Assembly (NCBI GenBank): GCA_001303785.1 | Contig: LJUJ01000012.1 | Span: 1-58,699 of the forward strand | Direction: 5' to 3' | DNA from: Caldifarciminota bacterium SM23_42 | GTDB taxonomy: Bacteria; Hydrothermota; Tepidihabitantia; SM23-42 | Length of the DNA: 58,699 nt | In this document: piece after piece, positions 51,829 to 58,699 of the stretch | Numbering within the stretch: the stretch's first letter is position 1 | How the letters are laid out: each line of letters opens with the position of its first letter | Notes under the pieces: model-generated | Database searches by the model: none | What the model was told of the DNA's origin: nothing | Seen by the model: only the letters and a program-made list of their open reading frames with translations | Translations under genes and position numbers: made by a program

Positions 51829-52529
51829 TGAGCCAGAGTCATTAGTTCTTTTCGCAAGTAAGCGTAGATCTCGCTGATGAATTTATCAATTTCACTGCTG
51901 TAATTATTGACCCGGCTTCGGAATATGTTGTAGAATATCAAGGCGGGAATTGCCACGAGTAGGCCGTATACCGTGGTGATCAGGGCGTCGGAGATGCCGG
52001 GGGCGACGATTGTGATATGTGCTGAGCCACGCGCGCGGATTTCCAAAAATGCCTCCATGATACCCCATACCGTACCTAGCAGGCCAAGAAACGGGCTGAC
52101 ACTGACGAATGTGCTCAGGGTTGGTAAGGACCATTCCAGTTGAGTGATTTCGCTTATTTTTGTTCTTTCCATTGCCAGACGCATGTTGTCGGCGAGTTCG
52201 TTTATGAAACCTCGTTCTTTTTGTCGGGCTTCCTGTTGCATTAGCCGTGCGCTGACCTTCACTTTCAGTTTCTTGTATTCTTCGAGCCCGCTCGCCAATA
52301 TTCTACCGCAGGGATTATCGCCGAGCTGAAAACCCATGCTGTCCCACTCCTTGATTTCTTTCCGGAAGCGGTAGTTTGACAAAAACTTCTTTGTCCGACG
52401 GTTGACCCCTGCGAAGTTGAATAACTTACTGAAGAATATTGCCCAGGACCAGATCGAGAAGATAACGAGAACGATCATGATTATCTGAGCCGCGGTGCTC
52501 GATTCCAAAAAGATTCTGAATATGTTCAT
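51825..52529 (-). CDS. tolQ: TolQ/ExbB-family proton channel protein
   Basis: 234 residues, three membrane helices: one N-terminal (AQIIMIVLVIFSIWSWAIFF), then a long cytoplasmic loop, then two (LSTFVSVSPFLGLLGTVWGIMEAF and PGISDALITTVYGLLVAIPALIFYNIF). The helix-2 Thr and the G-L-L-G-T-V-W-G motif are family hallmarks. Co-encoded with tolR and just after the cpoB-like gene. Confidence 0.93.
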   Translation of the reverse strand: MNIFRIFLESSTAAQIIMIVLVIFSIWSWAIFFSKLFNFAGVNRRTKKFLSNYRFRKEIKEWDSMGFQLGDNPCGRILASGLEEYKKLKVKVSARLMQQEARQKERGFINELADNMRLAMERTKISEITQLEWSLPTLSTFVSVSPFLGLLGTVWGIMEAFLEIRARGSAHITIVAPGISDALITTVYGLLVAIPALIFYNIFRSRVNNYSSEIDKFISEIYAYLRKELMTLAQ

Positions 52530-52532
52530 GGG

Positions 52533-53246
52533 CTACTTGTTTTTGTTCCTGGCGAGGGTTGCTTCTGGCGAGTTCGGAAAGTCTTTGACGACGAGGTTAT
52601 AGTAGAAGCGCGCCGTCTTCAGGTCTCCACCCTCCTCATAGATGATACCCATTTTGTATAGTGCCGGGGGTACTCTTGCGCTCTTCGGATACTTGTTGAC
52701 GAGCTCTTGGAATGTATTCACTGCTTTCTGTAGCTGACCTAGTGCGGCATATGACTCGCCAATCCAATAGAGAGCATTGTCGACGAGTGGACCGTCCTCG
52801 GCAGCTTTCTGATACATTTCAAAGCCCTCAATGGCTTCACGGTAGCTGCCTCTCACGTAGTTCTTATAGGCGGATTCGTAGAGCAGACGAGCTTCGGGAC
52901 TGATTTGGGACATTGTGGCCGAATCTGTGATGGCTTTCTGGGAAGGTCCCAGCTTTTCGTAGAGCTGTGTAATTTGAGTTTCTGATTCACCCAATCGGGA
53001 GTTGAGCATATCAAACTTTTGGCTGAGTTCGCTTGTTTTTGTATACAGATCGATGCGGAGTTGTTCGATTTCGTTACTTTGTACCGATAGCAAGCTATCA
53101 ATTTTTTTTGTGTAGTATCGAAGGCTATCGAGTTGCCAACTATAATTCCTGAATCTCTGTGTGCTCAAACAACCGGTGTTCATCATCAGTAACAGAACTG
53201 ACAACTGCGCCAGTACTAAAGCACTCAAGATTCTTTGAATGCGCAT
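52533..53246 (-). CDS. CpoB/YbgF-like Tol-Pal accessory lipoprotein
   Basis: 237 residues. Signal peptide with lipobox MNTGC (Cys ~26), so unlike E. coli CpoB it is probably lipidated. A coiled coil (residues ~55-105, SVQSNEIEQLRIDLYTKTSE) is followed by three TPR units ending in NKYPKSARVPPALYKMGIIY and VKDFPNSPEATLARNKNK, the standard CpoB C-terminus. Coordinates peptidoglycan synthesis with outer-membrane constriction in E. coli. Sits between pal and tolQ. Confidence 0.88.
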   Translation of the reverse strand: MRIQRILSALVLAQLSVLLLMMNTGCLSTQRFRNYSWQLDSLRYYTKKIDSLLSVQSNEIEQLRIDLYTKTSELSQKFDMLNSRLGESETQITQLYEKLGPSQKAITDSATMSQISPEARLLYESAYKNYVRGSYREAIEGFEMYQKAAEDGPLVDNALYWIGESYAALGQLQKAVNTFQELVNKYPKSARVPPALYKMGIIYEEGGDLKTARFYYNLVVKDFPNSPEATLARNKNK

Positions 53247-53272
53247 TTTGCTATGAGTTCTAGATGAGTTGG

Positions 53273-53746
53273 CTATCTTCTCCTGAATTCACACCTTCGG
53301 TTCTGTTCCAGGTCAGTCGGGTCAAGCGGTCTTTCTTCGCCATAGCTGACCGTGGATATCCGTGCGGGCTCAACGCCCAGCATGATCAGGTAATCGTATG
53401 CCGCCTTTGCGCGTCTTTCTCCCAGGGCAAGGTTATATTCGGCGGTTCCGATTTCACAACAGTGCCCCTCGATTGTGATATTCACCGCCGGATAGAGTTC
53501 TAGCATTTCGGCATTCTTCCTCAAGCCTTCGGCAGCATCGGCCCGGATGTCTGATTTATCAAAATCAAAGAATATGCGTGTCATCTCAAATGGTGGCCGC
53601 TCTGGTTCTTCAGGAAGCACTATCTCTTCCGGGATCTCGACTTCTTCTGGTACTTCCTCAGCCGGTTGTACTACTTGTTTCTTCGGGCAACCAGCAAACA
53701 ATACCAAAATGAGGATTATTGGTATACCCAGTTTAATGTAACGCAT
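53273..53746 (-). CDS. pal: Pal: peptidoglycan-associated OmpA-family lipoprotein
   Basis: 157 residues. Lipobox VLFAGC (Cys20), acidic Pro/Glu-rich linker (EEVPEEVEIPEEIVLPEE), then an OmpA-like domain: IFFDFDKSDIRADAAEGLRK, EGHCCEIGTAEYN and ARISTVSYGEERPL. In most Pal proteins the second motif is EGH-x-DE-x-GT; here the peptidoglycan-contacting Asp is Cys. The tail NRRCEFRRR has a third cysteine where Val is usual. First gene of the tol operon with AGGAGG before ATG 53746. Confidence 0.93.
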   Translation of the reverse strand: MRYIKLGIPIILILVLFAGCPKKQVVQPAEEVPEEVEIPEEIVLPEEPERPPFEMTRIFFDFDKSDIRADAAEGLRKNAEMLELYPAVNITIEGHCCEIGTAEYNLALGERRAKAAYDYLIMLGVEPARISTVSYGEERPLDPTDLEQNRRCEFRRR

Positions 53747-53770
53747 GTAACCTCCTATATTTATTGCCTA

Positions 53771-53798
53771 ATTATAATTATGAATGTCATGCTGTCAA
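53771..53798 (-). promoter_or_regulatory. Promoter of the pal-tol operon
   Basis: Minus strand: TTGACA (53798-53793), 16-base spacer, TATAAT (53776-53771), both perfect; leader of about 20 bases with AGGAGG. Confidence 0.85.
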
Positions 53799-54045
53799 GT
53801 AAAAGCGTGGGACCTACTCGGTGCCACCGTCCACGAGGGGAAAATGATGCTTTTTGTTCGAGCTTGTCGAGAAGTGACCCATCAATCAATATTGATTGCT
53901 AGCATCACTAACAGAAATCACCGTAGCCCTTAAGGTCTACCCTGCATCGCTTCTCGACTCACTGCCGCTCACTCGAAGCCTAACCGTGTCTTGTTGACAA
54001 AACCAACCTGTTAACCGAAAACTGGTCCGCGATACGAACGAATTG

Positions 54046-54192
54046 CTTATCAGAATATTAGATTACCAGTGGGCAGAATATCAGAGTATCAGAATACCAG
54101 GAAAAGCATATAGGGTGTACAGCGTCAACCATGCCTGTTCTGCTGGTATGTTGATGCCCTGCTTACTGATACGCTGATCATCTGATCTGCTT
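54046..54192. repeat. TATCAGAATACCAG inverted-repeat element
   Basis: Left half: TTATCAGAATATTAGATTACC, then GGGCAGAATATCAGAGTATC and AGAATACCAGG; right half inverse: CTGCTGGTATGTTGAT, TTACTGATACGCTGATCATC. The arms could form an imperfect long hairpin. The same words occur once at 45894-45944. In the rest of the 545-base gap (53747-54291) only the pal promoter is recognised. Confidence 0.55.
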
Positions 54193-54291
54193 CTTGTGAG
54201 GACAGCTTAGTGCGTAATGCGTATAGTGTTGTATGACGGGACGGGCGTACGCGCCTCACTCCTATGAGCAAGGGACATATGTTGACTTTTC

Positions 54292-56853
54292 CTAGAATGA
54301 CCCGGCTATCTTTGCCGATACGAGGTGTGTTGTCGACCCGCTTAATATCACATTCGCCTCGTAATCAAACCGGAGAAAGAGAAATTGGATGAGGTTAAGA
54401 TTAACGCTAAAGCCGGGGAGAAGTGAGTTAGTGATACCGGTTGCATACCGATCTTGTCGCTTAGCTCCAAGGTTGATATTCACGTACGACCTTCCACCAA
54501 ACCTCCACAACGTCTCAAATCTGACGTTCGATTCCGAATTCTCGGTTTGTGCCGTTTCATAATCATCTAGGTCGTTTCTCACATTACCACTCAACTTTGT
54601 GCGTAGCCTGGCAGACCACGGTTTTGTCCACTCGAGATATATGTTTCGTATTGTTTGGGCGGGATAGATATGGCGTTCGCTCAGGTAAAGCGTTGATGTC
54701 AGAAATCCGATTTTCTCGTGATCGTATTCAACTCTCGCCTCATTGATATATGTCGGTCTTAGTTCGGGTATGTCATAATATGCGGTGCCGCTTTTTAATC
54801 GGGTGTGCTTTAGTTCGATATTCAAGTTGGAGAATGGCGTTAGAAATATTCTCGCGTAGGTGTTTCTCGCATCGGTGAGCGTGGCAATATTTTCTTCGAG
54901 TGGGCTGAATATGATGGATGGTACGTCCTGATCGGCTGCTAAGTTGTCTATGTATTGATCGAAATTGCTGCCTATGCCAAATGAAAAGTTGATAATACTA
55001 AACGCTGAGTACCAGCGGCCGGGTGCGATGTTGAGATTGTTATAGAGGTAATGTCTTATTGACAGGTCCTTTGAAGAAGCCAGGTAAAATAGTTCTTTTT
55101 TCTGTTGGAAATTGCCGGTGTAATACAATCCGGGTATGAAATCGGCATTCAGGGCAAGGCGAATTTCGTTTTCATCCTTATCCCGGTTATCATTATCGTA
55201 CAAGTCTACGCCGTGCAGATAGATATCCACACGCAGCGGGAAACGGAGCGAGATGTTGGTGTTTACCACATATTCAAATGTTTTTCTTTCGTTTTCTGCG
55301 TCGAAGGTGAGTACATCACGACGCGCAACCGAGCTAAATCTCATCTTGTTATCATACACTTGAAAATTGTAGTTGGTGTTTAGCTGATATTTAATTTTTT
55401 CATATTCTGGCAGGGTATTTTTCGCTACAAGCAGAAAGGCGTTCGGCAATCTCGGGTTAAGATACTCGATTCTCCCGGCCACATATTGAGTTTTCTGATC
55501 TACATCAGATGAATCGACAAGCGCTTCTCTGTTTACGGTACCCTTCAGTCTCACATAGGTGATTGGCTCGAGACCTAATGAGACCGTGCCACTATGTCTT
55601 AATTGGCCGTATCTGCGGTCGCTGAGCCCGAAGGACTCAAAGTCTTCAGAGTAGCCACGGTAGTTCGCGTTCACGGTGAACATGTGATAGTTGGCAACCA
55701 AAAGATGATCCTGCCCCCAGGCTCTTTCTTCGTTGATTGCCAGCTGGGGCACAACCATGAGTGATTTGTTCTCAACACTCTTCTGGTACTTTCCGGACAG
55801 ATGTCCAAACCTCTCGTCATCTATTTGGCTGAAACCGGGTGCGAAATTTATGTCACTGCCGATCTTGATGTTGGGCTGAACCGAATAGAATATGTCCTCA
55901 CGGTCTCTCTCTACTGAGACATACTGAATCTCGATTTCGCTGAATGCGGATACAACATCTTCACTCAAGAATAGAACCGTGCCTGATGAGTAGTCTACGA
56001 TATAATGGTGATCTCTAGTCAGTTGTTCACCATCCACGACAACTTTTTCACTGCCGATCATAACCGGGTTCTCTGATAGATAATAGAACAACGATTGGGT
56101 TGAGAATTCGTAGTCCATCAGATAAACGTTGATTTGCTGTTCGTATACCTCATCGGGGAATGGTCGGGTTTGCGGAAAGATAAGATAACCCAGGCGGTAA
56201 TTAATGAACTCAGCGTCGACCTGGTTATTATCATCATTATCGATGCCGAAATCGTTTAAGGGATGTAGTGTACCAAGTGTATCATAGATGCTTAACTCCA
56301 AAGAAGCGGGTACGATATCGGGGCCAAGTGCGTAAACGTTCTCCAACATGTTACCTTGAATCTGGTCAGATTGAATGACGATTTCTTGTTCGTTACTTTT
56401 CAGTACTACGATGTAATCATCTTCGATCCTACTCAGAAAGTGGATGATATTTCGATCATAATCCATGAAGTAATGGAAACCATTTATGAGGGGGTCAAAA
56501 TCCCCAGTGATACCACCAATCGTCAAATTCACCCTCGTATCGATTTCATTTGTTTCTGGTAGCCGGTCGTCAACGAATATCGTGTCTGTACCCTCACGGA
56601 TGGGAGCGCTTGGAGGCGGCACCTTATAGAACGTATTCTTGAGATATTGAACATCCATCACCGTGTCGCGGTGCGTGAAGGACTTTCCGTAGAAGAATTC
56701 ACTTCGGAAACTTGATTTGAGTTGTCCGCCTTGTAGGGCAAGTGAGTGGGTGACGTGTCTCAATTTAGTATTAGCACCGAAGGTCGAGAATCTCGGGACA
56801 AGATTGAATTCGTAGTATTCTGAACTCAGGAATCCGCCGTTCACGCGGTACAC
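54292..56853 (-). CDS. Large outer-membrane barrel protein (SprA-like repeats)
   Basis: 853 residues from GTG 56853, which has no ribosome-binding sequence. Beta-rich throughout. One repeat reads VDGEQLTRDHHYIVDYSSGT then FLSEDVVSAFSEIEIQYV, the 'G-x-x-L-x-x-x-x-DY-x-VDY-x-x-G' pattern of SprA-type cell-surface proteins; related blocks occur at ~115-165. The C-terminal half alternates like a barrel and ends LVSAKIAGSF with terminal Phe. The same frame remains open upstream of 56853 and reads plausible protein (TYGFGYRGLESDF), so this may be the C-terminal part of a larger protein beginning in the next gene. Confidence 0.7.
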   Translation of the reverse strand: MYRVNGGFLSSEYYEFNLVPRFSTFGANTKLRHVTHSLALQGGQLKSSFRSEFFYGKSFTHRDTVMDVQYLKNTFYKVPPPSAPIREGTDTIFVDDRLPETNEIDTRVNLTIGGITGDFDPLINGFHYFMDYDRNIIHFLSRIEDDYIVVLKSNEQEIVIQSDQIQGNMLENVYALGPDIVPASLELSIYDTLGTLHPLNDFGIDNDDNNQVDAEFINYRLGYLIFPQTRPFPDEVYEQQINVYLMDYEFSTQSLFYYLSENPVMIGSEKVVVDGEQLTRDHHYIVDYSSGTVLFLSEDVVSAFSEIEIQYVSVERDREDIFYSVQPNIKIGSDINFAPGFSQIDDERFGHLSGKYQKSVENKSLMVVPQLAINEERAWGQDHLLVANYHMFTVNANYRGYSEDFESFGLSDRRYGQLRHSGTVSLGLEPITYVRLKGTVNREALVDSSDVDQKTQYVAGRIEYLNPRLPNAFLLVAKNTLPEYEKIKYQLNTNYNFQVYDNKMRFSSVARRDVLTFDAENERKTFEYVVNTNISLRFPLRVDIYLHGVDLYDNDNRDKDENEIRLALNADFIPGLYYTGNFQQKKELFYLASSKDLSIRHYLYNNLNIAPGRWYSAFSIINFSFGIGSNFDQYIDNLAADQDVPSIIFSPLEENIATLTDARNTYARIFLTPFSNLNIELKHTRLKSGTAYYDIPELRPTYINEARVEYDHEKIGFLTSTLYLSERHIYPAQTIRNIYLEWTKPWSARLRTKLSGNVRNDLDDYETAQTENSESNVRFETLWRFGGRSYVNINLGAKRQDRYATGITNSLLPGFSVNLNLIQFLFLRFDYEANVILSGSTTHLVSAKIAGSF

Positions 56854-56891
56854 GAAGTCTGACTCGAGACCGCGGTATCCGAAGCCATATG

Positions 56892-58109
56892 TTACTTGTT
56901 CTTTGTCTGTGTCGTCGTAATATAACGATAATATACGGTTAGCAGGTTGATGTTCTCGTAATCCGTACTTGTGGTACTGTCGGAGATGACTGTGGATAAA
57001 GAATAATATGCCCGTCCCTGCAGTCTGATATCCAAATCACGAACGATGTCGGCGTGTAGTCCAGCTTCGTCATAATGCAAAACTCTTGCTCTAATCCCCT
57101 TGATAGGCGCCAGGTTTTCGACATGCCAGATGCCCGTTTCCTTTTCGAGATATTGGATGTTGTCTCGTCCGATGGCAAAGATGTAGTTGCTGGTCTCGTA
57201 CGCATCGATTGTAGAATCACTTTGCATGCCGTTTGCTCGGCTGTACACGTCGCGTGATTTGGTGAGCCAGTTGTACAAAACCAAACCTTTATCAGTGGCA
57301 AACGTTATGTAGCTTGACGCCCGGGGGTTGATCGATATTCCGTTTACTTTATCGAGTCCTTTGACTTCAACAAATTCCTGCCAGTTATTGGTTGCCGGAT
57401 TAAACAGTAGTACGCTTCCGTTGCTGATGACAAAGAGAGAATCGCCCAATATTGAATAATCGGTAATATCGAGTGCAGTATGCTCAGACCACGATTCAGT
57501 ATTCTTCTCATATGCCACGAAGTAATCATCGGAGAGAAACCAAATTCTCGACCTAGTGTCGATAATGTAGTTGTAATCGCATTTCGGTGCCGTGTACATC
57601 TCCTCAATTCTTTCGAATTCACGATCGTATCTGAATATGCCTTTCGACACTGCGATCCAGAGGTATGTTTTATCGAACAAGATATCATTCGCCGGCTTGT
57701 CATATATATCTTCCCACGACTCGACATACTTGTCGAACCTCTTCATGCCAAAATCACCCGTAATCCAGACGTAGTTTTCGTCGAAGGCAATGCCGGTAAT
57801 CTTCCCCGTCAGTTCATATGTTTGCCAATCGTTGAGACGGACATCCGCCGACGCCAATCCTTGCGGGGTAGCCACCCATAAGATACCTTCGTCAAGGCCA
57901 ATGATATCCACCTGGTTGTCGGGCAGGCCGTCCCTGGTCGTTATGCTTTTCCATGTTTTGGCAATGCGGTCAAATGTGTAGACGCCGGATGGCGTGGTTA
58001 CCAGAATGTATTCTGAGGCATAGCGGCTTGTGAGGGCATCGATGATTATTGGATTATCACTGATTTGTTTCTGTGAAAAAGCGAAAAGAAAGAGAAGAAT
58101 CGGGATCAA
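56892..58109 (-). CDS. Two-component-regulator-type propeller protein
   Basis: 405 residues with a signal peptide (MIPILLFLFAFSQ). Residues ~20-340 hold repeated ~40-residue blades of the regulator-propeller type (VYTFDRIAKTWKSITTRDGL, ASADVRLNDWQTYELTGKI, MKRFDKYVESWEDIYDKPA, LLFNPATNNWQEFVEVKGL). The end (YENINLLTVYYRY-ITTTQTKNK) looks like a strand that is broken off. Deleting two bases in the TTATATTAC tract near 56920 would read straight into the downstream barrel frame. Exported, function unknown. Overlaps the ferredoxin gene by 4 bases. Confidence 0.75.
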   Translation of the reverse strand: MIPILLFLFAFSQKQISDNPIIIDALTSRYASEYILVTTPSGVYTFDRIAKTWKSITTRDGLPDNQVDIIGLDEGILWVATPQGLASADVRLNDWQTYELTGKITGIAFDENYVWITGDFGMKRFDKYVESWEDIYDKPANDILFDKTYLWIAVSKGIFRYDREFERIEEMYTAPKCDYNYIIDTRSRIWFLSDDYFVAYEKNTESWSEHTALDITDYSILGDSLFVISNGSVLLFNPATNNWQEFVEVKGLDKVNGISINPRASSYITFATDKGLVLYNWLTKSRDVYSRANGMQSDSTIDAYETSNYIFAIGRDNIQYLEKETGIWHVENLAPIKGIRARVLHYDEAGLHADIVRDLDIRLQGRAYYSLSTVISDSTTSTDYENINLLTVYYRYITTTQTKNK

Positions 58110-58699
58110 TTGTCGATGATGAAGCCTGAGGGTACGTCTTCCACCTTTTCCTCACAGGCACGCAAGTTGACCTTCTCTTCGGTAATGTACGAACCATGGC
58201 GTTTGCGTTCCTCACTGATGGAGAAGACTTCGATTGCTGCGCGTCCCTCGATCGGGCAGCGCGCCTCGCATAACCCGCAGCCCGTGCAGATACGTTCGTC
58301 GACAAATGGTCTGAGCAGTGTAGTGTCGCGGATCGTCTCGTTGAGTGAATTGATTGCATTGTACGGGCACGCCTCATCACAAATCAGACACACCTTATCC
58401 TGCTCCCAGGCAATGCACCTGGCTCGATCGATCACCGCGGTACCCATTTTCACGTAGGTTTTTTCCTCGAGGGGCAAGTTCCTGATGGCCGAGGTCGGGC
58501 AGACCTGACCGCACATGTTGCAGTTCTTCTCGCAACCACCGATGCGCGCGACAAGCCTCGGTGTCCATATGCCGTTTATGCCGGCTTCGAGTATGCAGGG
58601 CTGCAGGCCGTTTGTTGGACATACCTTCATGCACTTACCGCAGTGTATACAGGTGTTGACGAAATCAGATTCGGGTATTGAGCCCGGGGGACGGATCAA
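58106..58699 (-). CDS. Multi-cluster 4Fe-4S ferredoxin, 5' truncated
   Basis: 197 residues visible; the frame enters from the right edge at RPPGSIPESDFV, so the N-terminus is missing. Four cysteine clusters are seen: CIHCGKCMKVCP, CEKNCNMCGQVCP, CLICDEACP and CTGCGLCEARCP, each ready for a [4Fe-4S] centre. This string of clusters with the RPPG segment resembles NapG/MauM-type or similar electron-transfer proteins in which the missing N-terminus is a membrane or NapH-like part. Electron donor and acceptor unknown. First visible gene of an operon continuing into the propeller and barrel genes. Confidence 0.85.
   Translation of the reverse strand: MIRPPGSIPESDFVNTCIHCGKCMKVCPTNGLQPCILEAGINGIWTPRLVARIGGCEKNCNMCGQVCPTSAIRNLPLEEKTYVKMGTAVIDRARCIAWEQDKVCLICDEACPYNAINSLNETIRDTTLLRPFVDERICTGCGLCEARCPIEGRAAIEVFSISEERKRHGSYITEEKVNLRACEEKVEDVPSGFIIDN

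Noticed and set aside
54292-58109. Calling the propeller/barrel pair a pseudogene
   Set aside because: Both parts are long, intact and well composed; a sequencing slip or two separate genes remain equally possible.
1-58699. CRISPR array, insertion sequence or prophage
   Set aside because: No regularly spaced direct repeats, no transposase, integrase or phage structural genes were seen on either strand.

Overview
This window comes from a Gram-negative bacterium. It carries a complete Tol-Pal set, a type IV pilus secretin operon, lipoproteins, many outer-membrane beta-barrels and a TonB-dependent receptor with a carboxypeptidase-regulatory-like N-terminal domain. Gene style (FCB-like receptor, large barrel proteins, short archaeal-type adenosylhomocysteinase, UbiA enzyme with archaeal-lipid signatures, kbl-tdh pair) fits an uncultured lineage near the FCB superphylum, for example candidate division WOR-3. 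That placement is inference. There is no rRNA, CRISPR array, insertion sequence or prophage. The DNA is gene dense, with many 4-bp stop/start overlaps.

Layout. 1-8.6 kb: partial GlmU-like gene, cmk, miaA, prepilin peptidase, an orphan HepT-like protein, a 35-residue lysine-rich protein with its own promoter and terminator, nfeD, two outer-membrane proteins (one with a DNA-binding-type helix-hairpin-helix N-terminus) and a DedA protein. 8.6-15 kb (minus): an operon of TonB-dependent receptor, lipoprotein, ARPP-1-like protein and a Ser/Thr kinase fused to a UvrD-type helicase. 15.3-17.7 kb: metK-ahcY. 17.8-21.6 kb (minus): dprA, HEAT protein, obg, coaD, rsmD. 21.7-25.9 kb (minus): pilMNOPQ. 26-31.7 kb (minus): frameshifted tgt, FAD oxidoreductase, kbl, tdh, flavodoxin. 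31.8-35.3 kb (minus): ubiA-uppP-S9 peptidase. 35.4-42.8 kb (plus): ruvX-mltG, two class III cyclase-like proteins and a REC-GAF-GGDEF protein. 42.9-45.7 kb: CBS protein and two tandem cation:proton antiporters. 46-49.6 kb: tRNA-Pro, nikR, MFS, cupin, and on the plus strand a small ORF, a membrane protein and a lipoprotein. 49.6-53.7 kb (minus): pal-cpoB-tolQ-tolR-tolA/tonB-tolB. 54.3-58.7 kb (minus): ferredoxin, propeller protein and a large barrel protein that may be one frameshift-split gene.

The most unusual content is (i) the kinase-helicase fusion next to an ARPP-1 gene, (ii) the paired cyclase-like proteins that keep metal and base-recognition residues but lack the usual Asn/Arg of the catalytic helix, co-encoded with a diguanylate cyclase, (iii) the lysine-rich miniprotein, and (iv) a uniform promoter architecture (TTGAC-type -35, exactly 16 bp, TATAAT-type -10) that in several genes places the -10 box only 5-7 bases before the start codon, implying leaderless mRNAs. 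That architecture corrects several start codons (ubiA, cupin). Intergenic spaces carry several families of short degenerate repeats, one of which brackets the tRNA.
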